Positions 25,906 to 35,214 of a stretch of 64,000 nt of DNA are shown here, piece by piece. Source of the stretch: Paenibacillus sp. (GTDB lineage Bacteria; Bacillota; Bacilli; Paenibacillales; YIM-B00363); the NCBI RefSeq assembly GCF_035645195.1, contig NZ_DASQNA010000041.1:310001-374000 (forward strand). Direction: 5' to 3'. The notes beneath the pieces were generated by a model. The model saw only the letters and a program-made list of their open reading frames with translations. It did not search any database and had not been told where the DNA came from. Each line of letters begins with the position of its first letter. Within the stretch, counting starts at the first letter, position 1. The position numbers and the translations under genes are program-made.

Positions 25906-26796
25906 TTAATCCTTTTTGGATAAAAATTTAAATTGGATGACGGCAAACAAAATCATAACGAGAAAAAGAACGTAGGACATTGCGGAAGCGAGGCCCATTT
26001 CGTTCGAGCGGTGAAGACCGGTTTCATAAATATACTGAACTAACGGACGGGTTGCGGTTCCGGGCCCTCCTTGCGTCATTAACCAAGGTTGCCCGAACAA
26101 TTTAAAGGAGGCGATCGACTGAAGTACGATGATAAGCAAGATGACGCCCCTCAGCGATGGGATCGTAATATGCAAAAAGCAATCCCATGCACTGGCTCCG
26201 TCGATTCTAGCCGCCTCGTACCAATCGTCCGGAATTTCCTGCAGTCCGGCAAGAAACAACACCATGTTGAATCCCACTGTCCACCACACGGTTGCGATGA
26301 GGATGGAAATCCATGCCAAGTTTTTGTCGCTCAACCAAAAAATTTCTTGTTGTACGCCAAGCGAGTGCAAAACGGTGTTCATTAATCCTGTGTAGGGTTG
26401 AAGAATAAAGACCCAAATGCTGCTAATTACAGATATGGACAAAATATGAGGCAGGAAGAATCCCGCACGCAAAAACGTCGTCCCTTTCAAACCCGCGTTG
26501 ACGATGAGTGCCAACAATAAACCGACGACGACGAGTGAAGGCGTGGACAATATAACGAAATAAACGGTATGCCATAACGCTTCCCAAAAATGGCGATCCT
26601 GCAGCATTTCCGCATAGTTGGACAAACCGACGAAAACAGGTTCTATGCCGATCGACCATTCATGAAGGCTCATGATGAAGCCCTTGTAAATCGGGTACAG
26701 CATAAACCAGATATAGAAGATCAAATAAGGGAGCAGAAATAACAACGCGGCCCCTATTTCCCCTAAGTTCTTTTTCTTCGATTCTGTCGAAATCAA
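25906..26796 (-). CDS. Sugar ABC transporter permease, MalF type
   Basis: 296 residues, six predicted helices, EAA loop YEAARIDGASAWDCFLH. It follows the binding-protein gene after a stem-loop at 26827-26857, and forms a heterodimeric channel with the next gene. No ATPase gene is nearby, as is usual when a shared MsmX-type ATPase is used. Confidence 0.92.
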   Translation of the reverse strand: MISTESKKKNLGEIGAALLFLLPYLIFYIWFMLYPIYKGFIMSLHEWSIGIEPVFVGLSNYAEMLQDRHFWEALWHTVYFVILSTPSLVVVGLLLALIVNAGLKGTTFLRAGFFLPHILSISVISSIWVFILQPYTGLMNTVLHSLGVQQEIFWLSDKNLAWISILIATVWWTVGFNMVLFLAGLQEIPDDWYEAARIDGASAWDCFLHITIPSLRGVILLIIVLQSIASFKLFGQPWLMTQGGPGTATRPLVQYIYETGLHRSNEMGLASAMSYVLFLVMILFAVIQFKFLSKKD

Positions 26797-26826
26797 ACGG
26801 GCACTCTCCCTTCCATACGGGGAAAG

Positions 26827-26857
26827 ACGGGGGTGCTTCCGCTGGAAACACCCCCGT
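26827..26857 (-). terminator. Intercistronic stem-loop after the binding-protein gene
   Basis: ACGGGGGTG/CACCCCCGT with an inner TTCC/GGAA stem and only a short T run. Such hairpins between binding-protein and permease genes usually protect the upstream message and reduce permease expression, so partial termination is the likely effect. Confidence 0.6.
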
Positions 26858-26866
26858 TCCCTTCTA

Positions 26867-28198
26867 TTACTTCGCTAACAAATCGTTCGCGTCTTTCTCG
26901 GACTGCGCCAAAATGTCCTTCGCCGTGACTTGCCCGTTCGTCATCAATGTGAAATTCGCCTTCAACATTTCGCCGATCGCGAACGTCTTCTCATGAAGGG
27001 GCAAGTAGCTGACATAACTTGCTAGTTCAACGTAATCCGCTCGGTACGGAAGCGCTTTAAACTCAGGGGACTCCAACGCAGCCGGTTTGCTCGGCACATG
27101 GCCCGCTTGCGCCCATGTGGCTCCGTTGTCGGCCAGATAGTTGGCGAACTTCGCCGCCGCGACCAATTTCGCGCGATCGTCTTTCGCCTGCGTTGGCACG
27201 AACAACGTATGGCTGTCTCCCCATACCGCAGGCTTGTCGTAAATTTGCGGTACCGGCATCACGCCGAATTCTAGATCCGGCACCTTCTCCGTCACGCCGA
27301 CGTACCAGACGCCGTTAATCGAGAGCGCCGCCTTGCCGCTGTTAAAGATTTCGCCGCCGTTTTTAATGTTCATCGGCCAGAGTTGTTCTTTAATCATCGT
27401 TTCGAGCAGTTGAAGCGCCGCAAGACCCTTTTCATTATTGAACGCTGCTTTCGTGCCGTCTTCGCTGATCAGCTGGCCGTTCGCTTGACTATATAACGAC
27501 CACCACGTCCAGAACGGCTGGTTCCCGGCCGACGTCGTTGCGAAAGGCATCACGTCCGCGGGCACTTTCGATTTGATATCCCGCAAATATTGAAGGAAAC
27601 CGTCCGGTCCCGGCGGAATGTTCGGCTTGTCGTTCGCGTCGAGCAAGCCGGCGTCGCGCAAAATCTTCTTATTGTAGAACATAATTTGCGCATGCGTATC
27701 CAGCGGTACGGCCATATGCTTGCCTTCGCTGATCAGTGCGTTTAAGATATTCGGGTTAAATGAGTTCCAATCGATCCCCGCTTCCTCCGCCACGTCGTCC
27801 AAGCTCTCCATGGCGTTGGCGGGAATCAGTTCCGGCAGTTTGCTCGTATGCGCGATCGCTACGTCTGGCCCTTGTTTAGAGGCTACCGCGGTGCGAAGCT
27901 TCGTGTAATATTCAGCCGACGGGAAGTTTAACATCTCTACCTTGATGTCTTCTTGGCTTGCATTGAACGCGTCGACCATTGCCTTCATGTAATCTCCGTC
28001 GCCGCCGCTCAGCGGGGTCCAATACGTTAAATTTACAGGACCGGCGGGAGTGTTACCGCTTACATTTTTCTCGGTCGTTTCGTTGCTGGAATTTCCGGCA
28101 GATGGCTCCGGCTGAGCATTGTTCCCGCCTGAACATGCGGTGAGAACGGAAACGGCCAACAGGAAAGAACCCAGCATTGCACCTACGCTCTTTTTCAT
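26867..28198 (-). CDS. Sugar ABC transporter solute-binding lipoprotein
   Basis: 443 residues from ATG 28198 (MKKSVGAMLG), preceded by GGAGGGT. A longer in-frame start at 28318 lacks a site and would spoil the signal. Lipobox LTAC has the lipid-bearing Cys near residue 22. A family 1 binding-protein fold follows (VNLTYWTPLSGGDGDYMKAM). It feeds the permeases at 25048-26796. The substrate is unknown but should suit the GH2 enzyme of the same operon. Confidence 0.92.
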   Translation of the reverse strand: MKKSVGAMLGSFLLAVSVLTACSGGNNAQPEPSAGNSSNETTEKNVSGNTPAGPVNLTYWTPLSGGDGDYMKAMVDAFNASQEDIKVEMLNFPSAEYYTKLRTAVASKQGPDVAIAHTSKLPELIPANAMESLDDVAEEAGIDWNSFNPNILNALISEGKHMAVPLDTHAQIMFYNKKILRDAGLLDANDKPNIPPGPDGFLQYLRDIKSKVPADVMPFATTSAGNQPFWTWWSLYSQANGQLISEDGTKAAFNNEKGLAALQLLETMIKEQLWPMNIKNGGEIFNSGKAALSINGVWYVGVTEKVPDLEFGVMPVPQIYDKPAVWGDSHTLFVPTQAKDDRAKLVAAAKFANYLADNGATWAQAGHVPSKPAALESPEFKALPYRADYVELASYVSYLPLHEKTFAIGEMLKANFTLMTNGQVTAKDILAQSEKDANDLLAK

Positions 28199-28232
28199 GC
28201 AAGACCCTCCATATAACAATATTGTTTGTTCC

Positions 28233-28282
28233 ATTACAATATTTATAATAACATCAATAGCTGTTTTATTACAAGTTAATAA
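28233..28282 (-). promoter_or_regulatory. Putative operators of the ArsR-type regulator before the ABC-GH2 operon
   Basis: ATTACAATA followed directly by TTTATAATAA (28233-28251), and a palindromic TTATTA-CAAG-TTAATAA (28266-28282). The same ATTACAATA and TTATAATAA words occur upstream of the regulator gene at 29248-29275. Confidence 0.5.
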
Positions 28283-28319
28283 ATGGCAAAGACACCCCTT
28301 TCGGAGTGTCCCTGACAAA

Positions 28320-29237
28320 TTATTTGTTGTTCCCGTATTTAATCCTAAGCAGCAACGCTTGTTCGTAATTGCCGAAGCGTTTCCCGAATAGGTTGATTCC
28401 TCCCGCGTTCACGGCGTCCTTCTTCACTCCGAGACGAACCGATACGTACGGCTTGGAAGACAGTTTCAATGCGTCGACGGTGACGTCCGAAATTTGCAGG
28501 CCGTCGATAAAGCTTCCTTTTTCGTTAATAAGCCAATGTTTGAGAAGTCCGTACTGTGTATTTCGGGTTGCCCACCAATCTGGAGTCAAGAACCCTTTTT
28601 CCCCGCCTAAATCCCCTGGACTGGTCCATGTACCGATTTCCACTCCGTTGATCCATACCGTAATATCCGACGGCCAATCCAGCTTGTAATACGGCGCTTC
28701 GGAGCACACCTCCGCGGACAGCTCAAGGTCCTCCGCCACGGCGCCGTACGGGATGCGGTTCGGGAAGCGGTATTCCACATAACCGGTTCGAAACCACAGC
28801 AGTTCCGCGTCCTTCCGCGAAGGTTCGAAGAACGATCTAGGGTCGTCCATGATCCCTAGGATGCCGAATTCGCTGAGGAGGCCGCACGTCGGCTCTACTT
28901 CGCAATCGGTGTACTCGCCGATGCCCATTTCCATAATAATGTTATTTTCCAGCTGCGGTTCAACCGGTCCAAGATGAATAACGATACGGTCGTACTTTTT
29001 CGTATTTACCTTTTGGCTGCCACGGCCGGGCACCATCTCCGTAGAGATGAGTCCGGTATCCTCCAGCTTCTTAACGTTGACGGCCGCCGTAGAGAACGGT
29101 ATGCCCAACAGCTCGGAAAGCTCGTTGACGTTGAGAGGACCCTGGTTCAGAACTTTCAGCATCTGCACGCGATGCTCGTTCGTCAGCGCTTTGCACACCT
29201 CTAGCGCCTCTTCCAATGTAAGCTGCAAAGTCCTCAT
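28320..29237 (-). CDS. ArsR-type HTH regulator with a long C-terminal effector domain
   Basis: 305 residues from ATG 29237 (MRTLQLTLEEAL), which has AAAGGTGG upstream; a GTG at 29246 is also in frame. Residues 1-85 form a winged helix of the ArsR class (CKALTNEHRVQMLKVL, PFSTAAVNVKKLEDTGLI). The remaining 220 residues are beta-rich with many aromatic residues (PYYKLDWPSDITVWINGVEIG) and look like a ligand-binding sandwich, possibly for a sugar. No metal-binding ArsR motif is seen. It lies directly upstream of the ABC-GH2 operon and shares operator-like words with it. Confidence 0.85.
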   Translation of the reverse strand: MRTLQLTLEEALEVCKALTNEHRVQMLKVLNQGPLNVNELSELLGIPFSTAAVNVKKLEDTGLISTEMVPGRGSQKVNTKKYDRIVIHLGPVEPQLENNIIMEMGIGEYTDCEVEPTCGLLSEFGILGIMDDPRSFFEPSRKDAELLWFRTGYVEYRFPNRIPYGAVAEDLELSAEVCSEAPYYKLDWPSDITVWINGVEIGTWTSPGDLGGEKGFLTPDWWATRNTQYGLLKHWLINEKGSFIDGLQISDVTVDALKLSSKPYVSVRLGVKKDAVNAGGINLFGKRFGNYEQALLLRIKYGNNK

Positions 29238-29247
29238 ACCATCCACC

Positions 29248-29275
29248 TTTATTACAATAATACTTATAATAATAT
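29248..29275 (-). promoter_or_regulatory. Putative autoregulatory operator of the ArsR-type regulator
   Basis: TTATTACAATAATA and TTATAATAATA, separated by two bases, lie just before the ribosome site of the regulator. The words match those in front of the binding-protein gene (28233-28251). Confidence 0.5.
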
Positions 29276-29330
29276 ATGATTAACCAACCGGTAGGCAACA
29301 TTTGGAACATTTAAGGTTCTGTCCGCATTC

Positions 29331-29359
29331 AAACAAAACCCGCCATCTGTTGGCGGGTT
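29331..29359 (-). terminator. Terminator after the transporter/HEAT/cNMP gene
   Basis: Perfect 9-bp stem AACCCGCCA/TGGCGGGTT, 5-base loop (29337-29359), then TTTTGTTTG on the minus strand. Confidence 0.85.
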
Positions 29360-29373
29360 CCGTTCAGATCCTT

Positions 29374-32300
29374 CTACTCCGTTAAGTCCTTTATTCGTTC
29401 TCCCATCACCTGCATCATGCCCCGTAGGACGTCCATGTTTTGAAAGCATAACGAAAAGACCTGCTCTTTATGCAATTCGAGCAGCAGGGTCGGTTCGATC
29501 GCCGAACAATCGGCGGACCTCGGACCGCTGTCCAGGATTGCCATTTCGCCGAAGCAATCGCCCTCGCCCAACACGGCAAACGTCATATCTTCGCGATGAA
29601 CCTTCACAGAGCCTTCGATGATGCCGTACAACGTATCTCCGTAATCGCCCGTACGGCAGATCGATTCGCCCGCCTCCAGCTCCACTTCGTCTACCAACTG
29701 TGCCAGCTGCATGAGATCTTCCTCCGCCAGATGCGAGAACAAGTCGATGTGCTGCAAAATGAGTACGCGTCGCAGAATCGAATCCGATTTGGCTTCATCA
29801 GCGGTTGCGACAGCCGCCTCCCGGACGGCTTCAGCCTCCGATCCGCGGCGCGCCTGCGCCGAAACCTGCGAGCCTCCTTGCTGCCGAGCCAACAAATCCC
29901 TCAGCCGGCGCGACAACCGTTTCATCATTTCAATCGCGATCGACGAACGGTCGAACATGGCCTCGTAGAAATCCTCCGAGCGGAGCGCCAATACGACGAC
30001 ATCCGTATCCGCCTTCGCATCCGCCGAACGTTCGCGTTCGACGAGCAAGCCGGATTTCCCGAAGGATTCGTTCGCCTTGCGCTCCGACAGCTTGACGCCG
30101 TCCCGGTATAATCCTACCTTTCCGCTCCGCACGAGGTAGAGAGAATTTCCTGGGTCATGCCTTGTAAATATATATTCGTCCGGCTTGACCCGAATCTCGG
30201 TCAGCAGCGCCGCCAATTCGGACAGGTCGCGGCTTGCGAGGTCCTGGAACAAGCTGTAGTTCCGCAACTGCCGAATACGCTCCATATGCTCCTGAAGCTC
30301 GCCTGTTTCGTCCTCTCCTCGCGAATGACGGATCACTTGGCGGAGCCATGCGTCGTCCTGCATGCTCAACCAATCCACCTGTTCCTTGATATGGTGTTCC
30401 GAACGCGCAGCCGGCGGGATCGCGCCGCTGTCGCTCATGACTCTGGCCAACTCGAGGCGGACGGCGCCTTGCGTCACCTGATCTGCGACTTCCATCGCAT
30501 TGGCTTGCTGCCGCGCCTCGCCGCTTCGCCAACCGGCATACACGGAACGAATCGTCGCAGCGTCGTACATCAGCCCGAGAACTTGAAACAAACGCCAAGC
30601 GATGACGCTTCTGGATTGAATGCCGACGTCGACCATTTCTTTATAACCTTCGATTGCCGAAAGTCCTGCCAACCGTTCGGTCATGTTCCAGTACAACGAA
30701 GTTTCTTCCAAGAAGATGTGTTGTAACCGATGCTTCTGCGCTTCGGTCGGTTCATTCCCCCGACGCATGCGGCTCAGCGCTTCCAGCAACCGATTTTTTA
30801 TCTCGAAGCCGGAGGTCGGGTACATGTCTATCAATAGGCTCATTGCCGCCGGCGTCGCCTTGCGCTCGAATACGGCAAGCAAGTGCAACGGAGCCGAATC
30901 TTGGGCGAAATACGGCTGCAGCATCGGAATCAGCGTCTTCTCATCATAAGCCGCCAATGCATCGATGGCATCCTTCCGCGTAGCGCCCTGGTCCACGAGG
31001 GGAACCAAGAACGCGATCAACTCCGGTACCTGCAGAACGCCCGCGGATCGAAGCGCCTGTTTGCGAACGCGGGTCGACGGGTCTTGCAGCAACGGAATCA
31101 ACGGCTTATGGAACTCCTTAATGCCGATGCTCCCGAAGAGCGCTGCTACGGCCGACCGTTCTTCGTCGTCCTCGCTGTCTAACAACCACTTTAATGCGTC
31201 TACCGCTTCGAACATGCCTTCGATGCCATAGTACTTGATTAGCCCCGCGATGGCGCTCGATTTGATCTGCAAGTCCGGGTCCTGCAAAGCAGCTGTAAGA
31301 CGGCCGAAATGTTCCTCTTTCGCGAAGGCCGCCAACGCCATCACAGCGTGGGAGCGCACTCGATCGCGGGAAAGGAGGCGCTCCACTTCGCTTTCCATAC
31401 CCAGCGGTTTATGCCGTTCGATATAACGCAGCGCCTCGATCGCGACTTCCTCCGAAGGATGCGCGAGGAGCCCCGGAAGATATGGCGCTAGATCGAAGCT
31501 ATCCATCCTCCCGAGTACCCGAAACGCGTACAGCGCTTGCTGTTTGCGAGGGCTGCGGAGCGCCTCTGCGAGCAGCTGCTTACTGGCCGGATCCATGAAG
31601 TCGATTTCCGCCTCGTCGTGTCTCGCTTGATTCGTTTGCAATGAGGCGAGCAGCATTCGCAAGTAGCCGCCCTTGATCCGGATCGCCGCCGCGATGCTGA
31701 CAACGAGCAGCCCGATAATGATCGCGGCGAACGCCCGTTCCGAGAGGAACGGCGAGAGGAACATGATGCCAATCGCCGCCGCCCCTTTCGCGCCGTTCCG
31801 AACGATGCCGTCCAGGAAGCTCTTCGCCTTGTTCCGCCATTCCGGCGCGATGGGGAACATAATGAGCTGATTGACCGAGGAATTGATCGTATCGCCTACG
31901 ACTTTGTCGCTGCCTTTCACCACGACCGCCATCGCCAAGACCGGAAACAGCAACAACCCGGCGCTTCCCGCGAGAAGGACGACAGGAAAGACGAGAATCG
32001 CGGTCGTGACGCCGAACCGAGATATGGTCTTGCCCGCGACGAACAGCTGCACCAGCAATGCCAACAATCCGGCGACGCCGTGGAAGCCGCCCATGAAACC
32101 GGCCAATTGCTCGTCGCTCAATTCGTTCCTTAGAATGACTTTGAATTGGTAATCCACGAAAGTAAGCGCCAAGATCAACGCCGCGGACATGATCGCCACA
32201 TAGGTCAGATGCGGTACGGCTTGAAACAACCCGACCGCCCCGCCCTCGCTCTGCCGTCTCTTCGCGGCGACCGAAGCTTTGCGGGGCGCCGCCTTCGCCG

Positions 32301-32940
32301 AGCCGCCGAACGCTTCCTCCCGATTGCCGGATCGACGAATCAAGCGGTGGACGATCGCCAGAGCGAGCAGCTGAAGCGCCGCGTAAACAAAAATCAAATT
32401 TGCTGTTCCTGTCCATGCAACCGCCAGCTTCAATCCGAAACCGCTTACGATTCCGCCGACGATGCCCCCGCTTCCGACCCAACCGATCATTCGCTTTGCT
32501 TTCCGCTGATCAAGCACAGCGGACACGAATTGCCAAAAGCAGACGATCATTAGGAAATTAAAAACATCGTAAGCGACGTAAATGAATGGTAAAACCCAAG
32601 CGACCTCCAGCCCGATGCCGGCCCGCGTGAGCAGGACGGCAAGAGCGAGCGAAGGAATAAGCACATAAAGGAGCCGATCCAAGCGAACGCGCGATCCGTA
32701 TCGCTGGAACAACATGCCCGTTGCGATCAAAGCCGCGGCTTGCGGCAAATACATTTTCGATAGAACGGATGAATCGAAGTAAGTCAAAAACAGCGCATCC
32801 GCCGCCGTCCGTCCCACCGTCGAAGCGGCGGAAACGAAGAGCAGATAAATGAACAATAAACCTACTTTGCCGTACTCCTCCTTGTCCTCCGAAATACGCG
32901 CCATGACCGTGCTCAGCGGCTTTCCTGCGAAGGTCCTCAT
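29374..32940 (-). CDS. Fusion of an MFS/nucleotide-transporter-like membrane domain, HEAT repeats and two cNMP-binding domains
   Basis: 1188 residues from ATG 32940; TTG 32964 is an alternative. Residues up to about 420 form about 12 membrane helices resembling MFS and ATP:ADP antiporter proteins. Residues about 430-890 are alpha-helical HEAT-type repeats (such as LIPLLQDPSTRVRKQALRSAG). Two Crp-like domains follow: about 905-1035 and 1060-1188. The second keeps the phosphate-binding cassette FGEMAILDSGPRSADC. The first is degenerate (FGKSGLLVERERSAD), so only the second is expected to bind a cyclic nucleotide. Function is unknown; a nucleotide-gated transporter or sensor is a reasonable guess. 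A TATAAT box lies near 33000 without a good -35. Confidence 0.85.
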   Translation of the reverse strand: MRTFAGKPLSTVMARISEDKEEYGKVGLLFIYLLFVSAASTVGRTAADALFLTYFDSSVLSKMYLPQAAALIATGMLFQRYGSRVRLDRLLYVLIPSLALAVLLTRAGIGLEVAWVLPFIYVAYDVFNFLMIVCFWQFVSAVLDQRKAKRMIGWVGSGGIVGGIVSGFGLKLAVAWTGTANLIFVYAALQLLALAIVHRLIRRSGNREEAFGGSAKAAPRKASVAAKRRQSEGGAVGLFQAVPHLTYVAIMSAALILALTFVDYQFKVILRNELSDEQLAGFMGGFHGVAGLLALLVQLFVAGKTISRFGVTTAILVFPVVLLAGSAGLLLFPVLAMAVVVKGSDKVVGDTINSSVNQLIMFPIAPEWRNKAKSFLDGIVRNGAKGAAAIGIMFLSPFLSERAFAAIIIGLLVVSIAAAIRIKGGYLRMLLASLQTNQARHDEAEIDFMDPASKQLLAEALRSPRKQQALYAFRVLGRMDSFDLAPYLPGLLAHPSEEVAIEALRYIERHKPLGMESEVERLLSRDRVRSHAVMALAAFAKEEHFGRLTAALQDPDLQIKSSAIAGLIKYYGIEGMFEAVDALKWLLDSEDDEERSAVAALFGSIGIKEFHKPLIPLLQDPSTRVRKQALRSAGVLQVPELIAFLVPLVDQGATRKDAIDALAAYDEKTLIPMLQPYFAQDSAPLHLLAVFERKATPAAMSLLIDMYPTSGFEIKNRLLEALSRMRRGNEPTEAQKHRLQHIFLEETSLYWNMTERLAGLSAIEGYKEMVDVGIQSRSVIAWRLFQVLGLMYDAATIRSVYAGWRSGEARQQANAMEVADQVTQGAVRLELARVMSDSGAIPPAARSEHHIKEQVDWLSMQDDAWLRQVIRHSRGEDETGELQEHMERIRQLRNYSLFQDLASRDLSELAALLTEIRVKPDEYIFTRHDPGNSLYLVRSGKVGLYRDGVKLSERKANESFGKSGLLVERERSADAKADTDVVVLALRSEDFYEAMFDRSSIAIEMMKRLSRRLRDLLARQQGGSQVSAQARRGSEAEAVREAAVATADEAKSDSILRRVLILQHIDLFSHLAEEDLMQLAQLVDEVELEAGESICRTGDYGDTLYGIIEGSVKVHREDMTFAVLGEGDCFGEMAILDSGPRSADCSAIEPTLLLELHKEQVFSLCFQNMDVLRGMMQVMGERIKDLTE

Positions 32941-33057
32941 ACCGGCGTGCCCCTGTCTCTGCAATTAGTCAATTAGTCTGTAAGACTATTAACCTATTAT
33001 ATACAATCGAGAGCTCCCGGCATTAACGATTTTTCTTTGATAGAGGGTTCCGCATTT

Positions 33058-34302
33058 TTACGGCGCGAGGCGTACGAACACTCGTTTACCGACTTGGAGA
33101 AGGGGTTCGTCCACCGCGTTGAGCCGGAACTGAAGATCCGTTACGATTTCCCCATTTACCCGTACCCCTCGATGTTCGATCATTCTTCTCGCCTCGCTTT
33201 TTGATTTCAATAGGTTCAATTCCACCAAAGCGTCTAGAAGCGGGGCTTCCCGTTTTCCCCACTTCATGGCAGGGACGAATTCGGGTGTACCGCCTTGTTG
33301 GAATACAGTAACGAAATCTTGTTCCGCTTTCTCCGCTTCAACCGCCCCGCAGTACATGGTAACGATCGTTTTGGCGAGCATCATCTTGGCGTCCCTTGGG
33401 TGTAACTTTCCCGTTTCTATATTCGTCTTAATGGTTTGCACTTCGGCAGCGGTCAAGTCCGTAACCAATTCAAAATACTTCAACATCAGGTGATCGGGAA
33501 CGGACATTGTTTTTCCGTACATCGCCTTCGGTTCTTCGTCGATGCCGATGTAATTTTTCTTGGACTTCGACATCTTCTCTACTCCGTCAAGTCCTTCCAA
33601 GAGCGGCATGAGCAGCGCGACCTGTTTCTCTTTCCCGAAACGCTCTTGGAAATGTCTGCCCATCAAAATATTAAAGTGTTGGTCGGTTCCTCCCAGCTCA
33701 ATGTCGCTTTCCAATACGACAGAGTCGTACCCTTGCATAACAGGGTAGAAAAATTCATGCAAGGAGATGGGCTTCCCTAAAGCAATGCGTTCTTCAAAAT
33801 CGTCACGTTCCATCAGTCTTGCCACTGTAATTTTCCCTGCTAACCGAAGCACATCTTCAAACTGCAGGGACGACAACCACTTTGAGTTGTAGTGAAGCTC
33901 GACTCGATCCATATCGATAATTTTGCCGAATTGCTCGAAGTACGTTTTAGCATTATGCTTTACCTCTTCGTCCGTCAATTGCGTCCGGGCCGTGCTTTTG
34001 CCTGTCGGATCGCCGATTTTCCCCGTGAAATCGCCAATGATCAATTGGATCAAATGGCCATTGTCCTGAAATTGCTTCAATTTTTTCAGTACGACTGTGT
34101 GTCCCAGATGCACGTCGGGGGCGGACGGGTCCAATCCGAGTTTAATTCGTAACGGACGGTTTTCCGAAACGGATTTCGCAATTTTCCATTCTAATTCTTC
34201 CGTTGGAATAATGTCTTCTACCCCTTGCGTGTACATATCCAGTTGTCTCTTTACTTCGGCCAATTGTTCATCCGTCAGTTGCTCGAGAAGATTTCTCACC
34301 AA
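33058..34302 (-). CDS. tyrS: Tyrosyl-tRNA synthetase
   Basis: 414 residues. A class I synthetase charging tRNA-Tyr. The HIGH motif appears as HLGH ([11 protein letters not shown]), the KMSKS loop as EKMSKSKKN, and a C-terminal S4 RNA-binding domain has [12 protein letters not shown]. This arrangement is nearer the TyrZ-like branch of Firmicutes than the classical TyrS, as far as I can judge from HLGH. Start ATG behind TAGGAGG. A tyrosine T-box leader lies immediately upstream. Confidence 0.95.
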   Translation of the reverse strand: MVRNLLEQLTDEQLAEVKRQLDMYTQGVEDIIPTEELEWKIAKSVSENRPLRIKLGLDPSAPDVHLGHTVVLKKLKQFQDNGHLIQLIIGDFTGKIGDPTGKSTARTQLTDEEVKHNAKTYFEQFGKIIDMDRVELHYNSKWLSSLQFEDVLRLAGKITVARLMERDDFEERIALGKPISLHEFFYPVMQGYDSVVLESDIELGGTDQHFNILMGRHFQERFGKEKQVALLMPLLEGLDGVEKMSKSKKNYIGIDEEPKAMYGKTMSVPDHLMLKYFELVTDLTAAEVQTIKTNIETGKLHPRDAKMMLAKTIVTMYCGAVEAEKAEQDFVTVFQQGGTPEFVPAMKWGKREAPLLDALVELNLLKSKSEARRMIEHRGVRVNGEIVTDLQFRLNAVDEPLLQVGKRVFVRLAP

Positions 34303-34320
34303 GTATTCCTCCTAAAGATA

Positions 34321-34552
34321 ATAAAAAACCACATCCCGGAAAGGGACGTGGTTTATCACGCGGTGCCACCCTTGTTGAAGAACGTTCATTCTTCCACTTC
34401 ACGAATAACGGCTCGTCCGTCCTTGCCGCGCAACGGCAAAGAAAGCTCCTGGATTGTATTTCGCCCGTTATCTTTGTGTCGATTCGCACCGGCCACCGAC
34501 TCTCTGTTACAGGGAGATAACGACTACTTCATTCCCAATCATCGCTTTGACA
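34321..34552 (-). ncRNA. T-box leader of tyrS (tyrosine specifier)
   Basis: The minus strand contains the AGAGAGTCGGTGG block of stem I, a specifier TAC (34458-34456) in GAAATACAATCC, the T-box AAGGGTGGCACCGCG (34373-34359), and a terminator AAACCACGTCCC/GGGATGTGGTTT (34354-34326) with a T run. Uncharged tRNA-Tyr would pair with the specifier and the T-box and prevent termination. The leader begins right at the stop of the MarR gene, so its promoter, not clearly visible, must lie inside that gene or further upstream. Confidence 0.93.
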
Positions 34553-34553
34553 T

Positions 34554-35003
34554 CTATTCGGTTTTATCGAAACCATTTTCCCGAACGACGATCCGAAGCA
34601 AGCCGGACATAAATGTTCGTTCGTCGGCGCTAAGCATGGAGACTAATTCCACTTCGCCTTTGTGGAACAACGGGTAAAGTTCCTCCATGGCAATGACGCC
34701 TTTGTCGGTTATCGTTACGAAAGTTAATCTTTTGTCCTGACTGTCTTGCTTTCTGAAACAAAACCCTTTCCGCTCCAGCGTGTTCGTAATGTTGCTGATC
34801 GTCGCTTTCGAAACTCCGGCCGACTCCGCTAGCTTCCTTGTCTCCATAGACTTCCATATCCAAAGGTCATAAAGTATGGAAAACGCTGTCCATGACAGTC
34901 CATGGCTTGAAAGTACCTCGCGCTCCATCTTGTTCCTTAGACCTTGAGCTATTCTATAGATGTTTGTCGCTATGGAAATCGCATTAACGTCGAGCTTCTC
35001 CAT
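34554..35003 (-). CDS. MarR family transcriptional regulator
   Basis: 149 residues from ATG 35003, a winged-helix dimer of MarR type: SWTAFSILYDLWIW, then the recognition region RKLAESAGVSKATISNITNTLERKG and wing DKRLTFVTITDKG. The ATG has no ribosome site. The frame stays open for 25 more codons upstream, and a perfect GGAGGTGG (35090-35083) sits before a non-standard ATC at 35078, so the protein may really start there (see findings). An inverted repeat GTTAG/CTAAC (35099-35121) could be its operator. Ligand and targets are unknown. Confidence 0.88.
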   Translation of the reverse strand: MEKLDVNAISIATNIYRIAQGLRNKMEREVLSSHGLSWTAFSILYDLWIWKSMETRKLAESAGVSKATISNITNTLERKGFCFRKQDSQDKRLTFVTITDKGVIAMEELYPLFHKGEVELVSMLSADERTFMSGLLRIVVRENGFDKTE

Positions 35004-35125
35004 CGGTACACTGGTTAACCTTTGGATCGTTTCTTTCTCTTCTGGCAGCAGGTCGCCTTCGTCATTGATTAGATGGATACGACCACCTCCATATGTTCGT
35101 TAGCTATGAAACGATACTAACAGAA

Positions 35126-35158
35126 ATAAATCATCACCGCAAGCGGGTCATGATTTAT
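35126..35158 (-). terminator. Terminator after the DUF5519 gene
   Basis: 9-bp perfect arms ATAAATCAT/ATGATTTAT with further inner pairing, followed by the T-rich TTCTGTT on the minus strand. A second hairpin at 35180-35209 lacks a T run. Confidence 0.6.
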
Positions 35159-35214
35159 CGTTAATAAACTCCTCTGGAACGAGGCCCCCGACCGATTCGG
35201 GAAGCCTCGTCTGC

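Noticed and set aside
32974-32988. TAGTCT-GTA-AGACTA inverted repeat before the transporter/HEAT/cNMP gene
   Set aside because: Short and next to a simple AATTAGTC direct repeat; no matching regulator or second copy in the window.
35180-35209. Hairpin after the DUF5519 gene as a terminator
   Set aside because: Good stem (CGAGGC/GCCTCG) but no T run; the hairpin at 35126-35158 is the better candidate.
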